DNA of 16,179 nt from Prevotellaceae bacterium (GTDB taxonomy: Bacteria > Bacteroidota > Bacteroidia > Bacteroidales > UBA932): assembly GCA_031257655.1 (NCBI GenBank), contig JAIROF010000011.1:1-16179 (forward strand), written 5' to 3'. The notes beneath the pieces were generated by a model that was given only the letters and a program-made list of their open reading frames with translations, was not told the origin of the DNA and searched no databases. Below, one piece after another: positions 15,595-16,179 of the stretch; the first letter of the stretch is position 1, and each line of letters starts with the position of its first letter. A program made the position numbers and the translations under genes.

Positions 15595-15784
15595 AGCAAG
15601 AAAATCATTGTACCCTCATTTACTTTGTAAAAGGTTTTGGCAATGATGATTTTTTAACGTTTGGGACAGGCAGGGTAGGCAAAAAGCGCTACCCGTCGGA
15701 TCGCCATACCTCCGGCGATGCCCGGCGCAGGCGCCTCGAAGATCTTGGATCTTGCGCTGTGCACCTCTACCGAAACCTCCGGCA

Positions 15785-15813
15785 CCCCTCTGCGCTACTA
15801 TTGCACAGAGGGG
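15785..15813. repeat. GC-rich hairpin
   Basis: CCCCTCTG (15785-15792) pairs exactly with CAGAGGGG (15806-15813). Inside, GC and GC pair after one mismatch, leaving a 7-base loop. This resembles a REP-type palindrome more than a terminator, since no T-tract follows on either strand. Confidence 0.6.
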
Positions 15814-16085
15814 CACAGCGGTTTCACGGAGCGGCGCCGAGGGCTTACGCCGAAATCGGAACGCCGGATGGCTTACTCCGACTTTGGTAAATTGTTTAAT
15901 TTGCTGAGTGTTAGCGCTTTGTAACGACAGCGTTTTTTTGTAAATAAATGAAAATCAGCTATTTGAAAGCTGCGCATATCTTTTTTTGTTTGCGTGCTTT
16001 TTAGGTAGTGTCCATGTTTGATTGATACAATTCACAAATGGATAAAAATCAGCGTAATAGCATATTTTGGGGCGAAAAACCTCAT

Positions 16086-16179
16086 TTACTCACTCGTGCT
16101 TATTTTTGGTGTTCGTGAGCTCACTACGCTCGGTTACTCACTCGTGCTTATTTTTGGTGTTCGTGAGCTCACTACGCTC
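16086..16179. repeat. 48-bp tandem repeat at the window edge
   Basis: Two copies of a 48-base unit lie head to tail: 16086-16133 complete and 16134-16179 cut by the window end after 46 bases. They are identical over the shared length. The unit begins TTACTCACTCGTGC and contains the 10-base palindrome GTGAGCTCAC. The array may continue beyond the window. Because 48 is a multiple of three, two plus-strand frames stay open through it. Confidence 0.9.

Larger units (their letters stand above)
15595..16179. other. Hairpin-rich non-coding right end
   Basis: No recognised gene lies here. The stretch 15660-15900 is GC-rich and full of short palindromes: AAGATC-TTG-GATCTT (15739-15753), GGCGCC-type words near 15725-15735 and the 15785-15813 hairpin. 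A 68-codon plus-strand frame (15718-15924) resembles nothing I know and looks like chance. Directly after it, CGCT/AGCG (15915-15932) is followed by seven T, a weak terminator shape. From 15900 on the sequence is AT-rich and ends in a 48-bp tandem repeat. Confidence 0.6.

Noticed and set aside
15995..16030. Insertion-sequence end (AGGTAGTGTCCATG near 16002)
   Set aside because: The word vaguely resembles transposon termini, but there is no matching inverted copy or transposase in the window.
16086..16179. CRISPR array at the right edge
   Set aside because: The 48-base copies are adjacent with no unique spacers and no cas gene is nearby.

Overview
The window reads as a stretch of a Bacteroidota chromosome, most likely order Bacteroidales. 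Four things point there: parts of a type IX secretion / gliding apparatus (PorU, a PorP/SprF protein, GldJ); promoters with the Bacteroidota -7 element TAnnTTTG rather than a -10 box; no obvious Shine-Dalgarno sequences; and gene types typical of the group (AAA-ATPase-like/PD-(D/E)XK protein, CBM9-like protein next to a NahK-like kinase, M23-MerR-Nif3-zinc ribbon block). By eye, genes are GC-rich and spacers AT-rich. No rRNA, tRNA, CRISPR array or intact insertion sequence was seen.

Layout. 1-402 is a non-coding, repeat-rich spacer with a long hairpin and a 7-bp tandem repeat. 403-1044 (+) is trpF, a tryptophan biosynthesis gene standing alone here. 1243-2829 (+) is an AAA-ATPase-like/PD-(D/E)XK protein with its own promoter. 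Its Walker B glutamate and two of its nuclease active-site residues are replaced, although the frame is intact. 7228-2945 (-) is a six-gene block behind one very good promoter: two paralogous membrane-anchored M23 peptidases, a small MerR-type regulator, a Nif3-family metal protein and a coiled-coil C4 zinc-ribbon protein make up five genes; with the two peptidases counted separately the block totals five coding sequences. The peptidases probably act on peptidoglycan outside the inner membrane, while the last three proteins are cytoplasmic.

7380-11908 and 12052-13581 hold the type IX secretion genes. porU (-) is the cell-surface sortase that removes C-terminal secretion signals from cargo. 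It diverges from a PorP/SprF-like outer-membrane protein (+), which is followed by gldJ (+), a lipoprotein needed for gliding and secretion, ending in a strong terminator at 13626-13663. 15516-13787 (-) is a two-gene operon with overlapping stop and start codons: an N-acetylhexosamine-1-kinase-like protein and a CBM9-like protein without a signal peptide. 15517-16179 is non-coding, rich in hairpins, and ends in a 48-bp tandem repeat that runs off the window.

No wholly new system is evident. The points most worth a second look are the inactivated but open AAA/nuclease gene, the 48-bp repeat at the right edge, the duplicated peptidase, and the compact hairpin repeats in the spacers.
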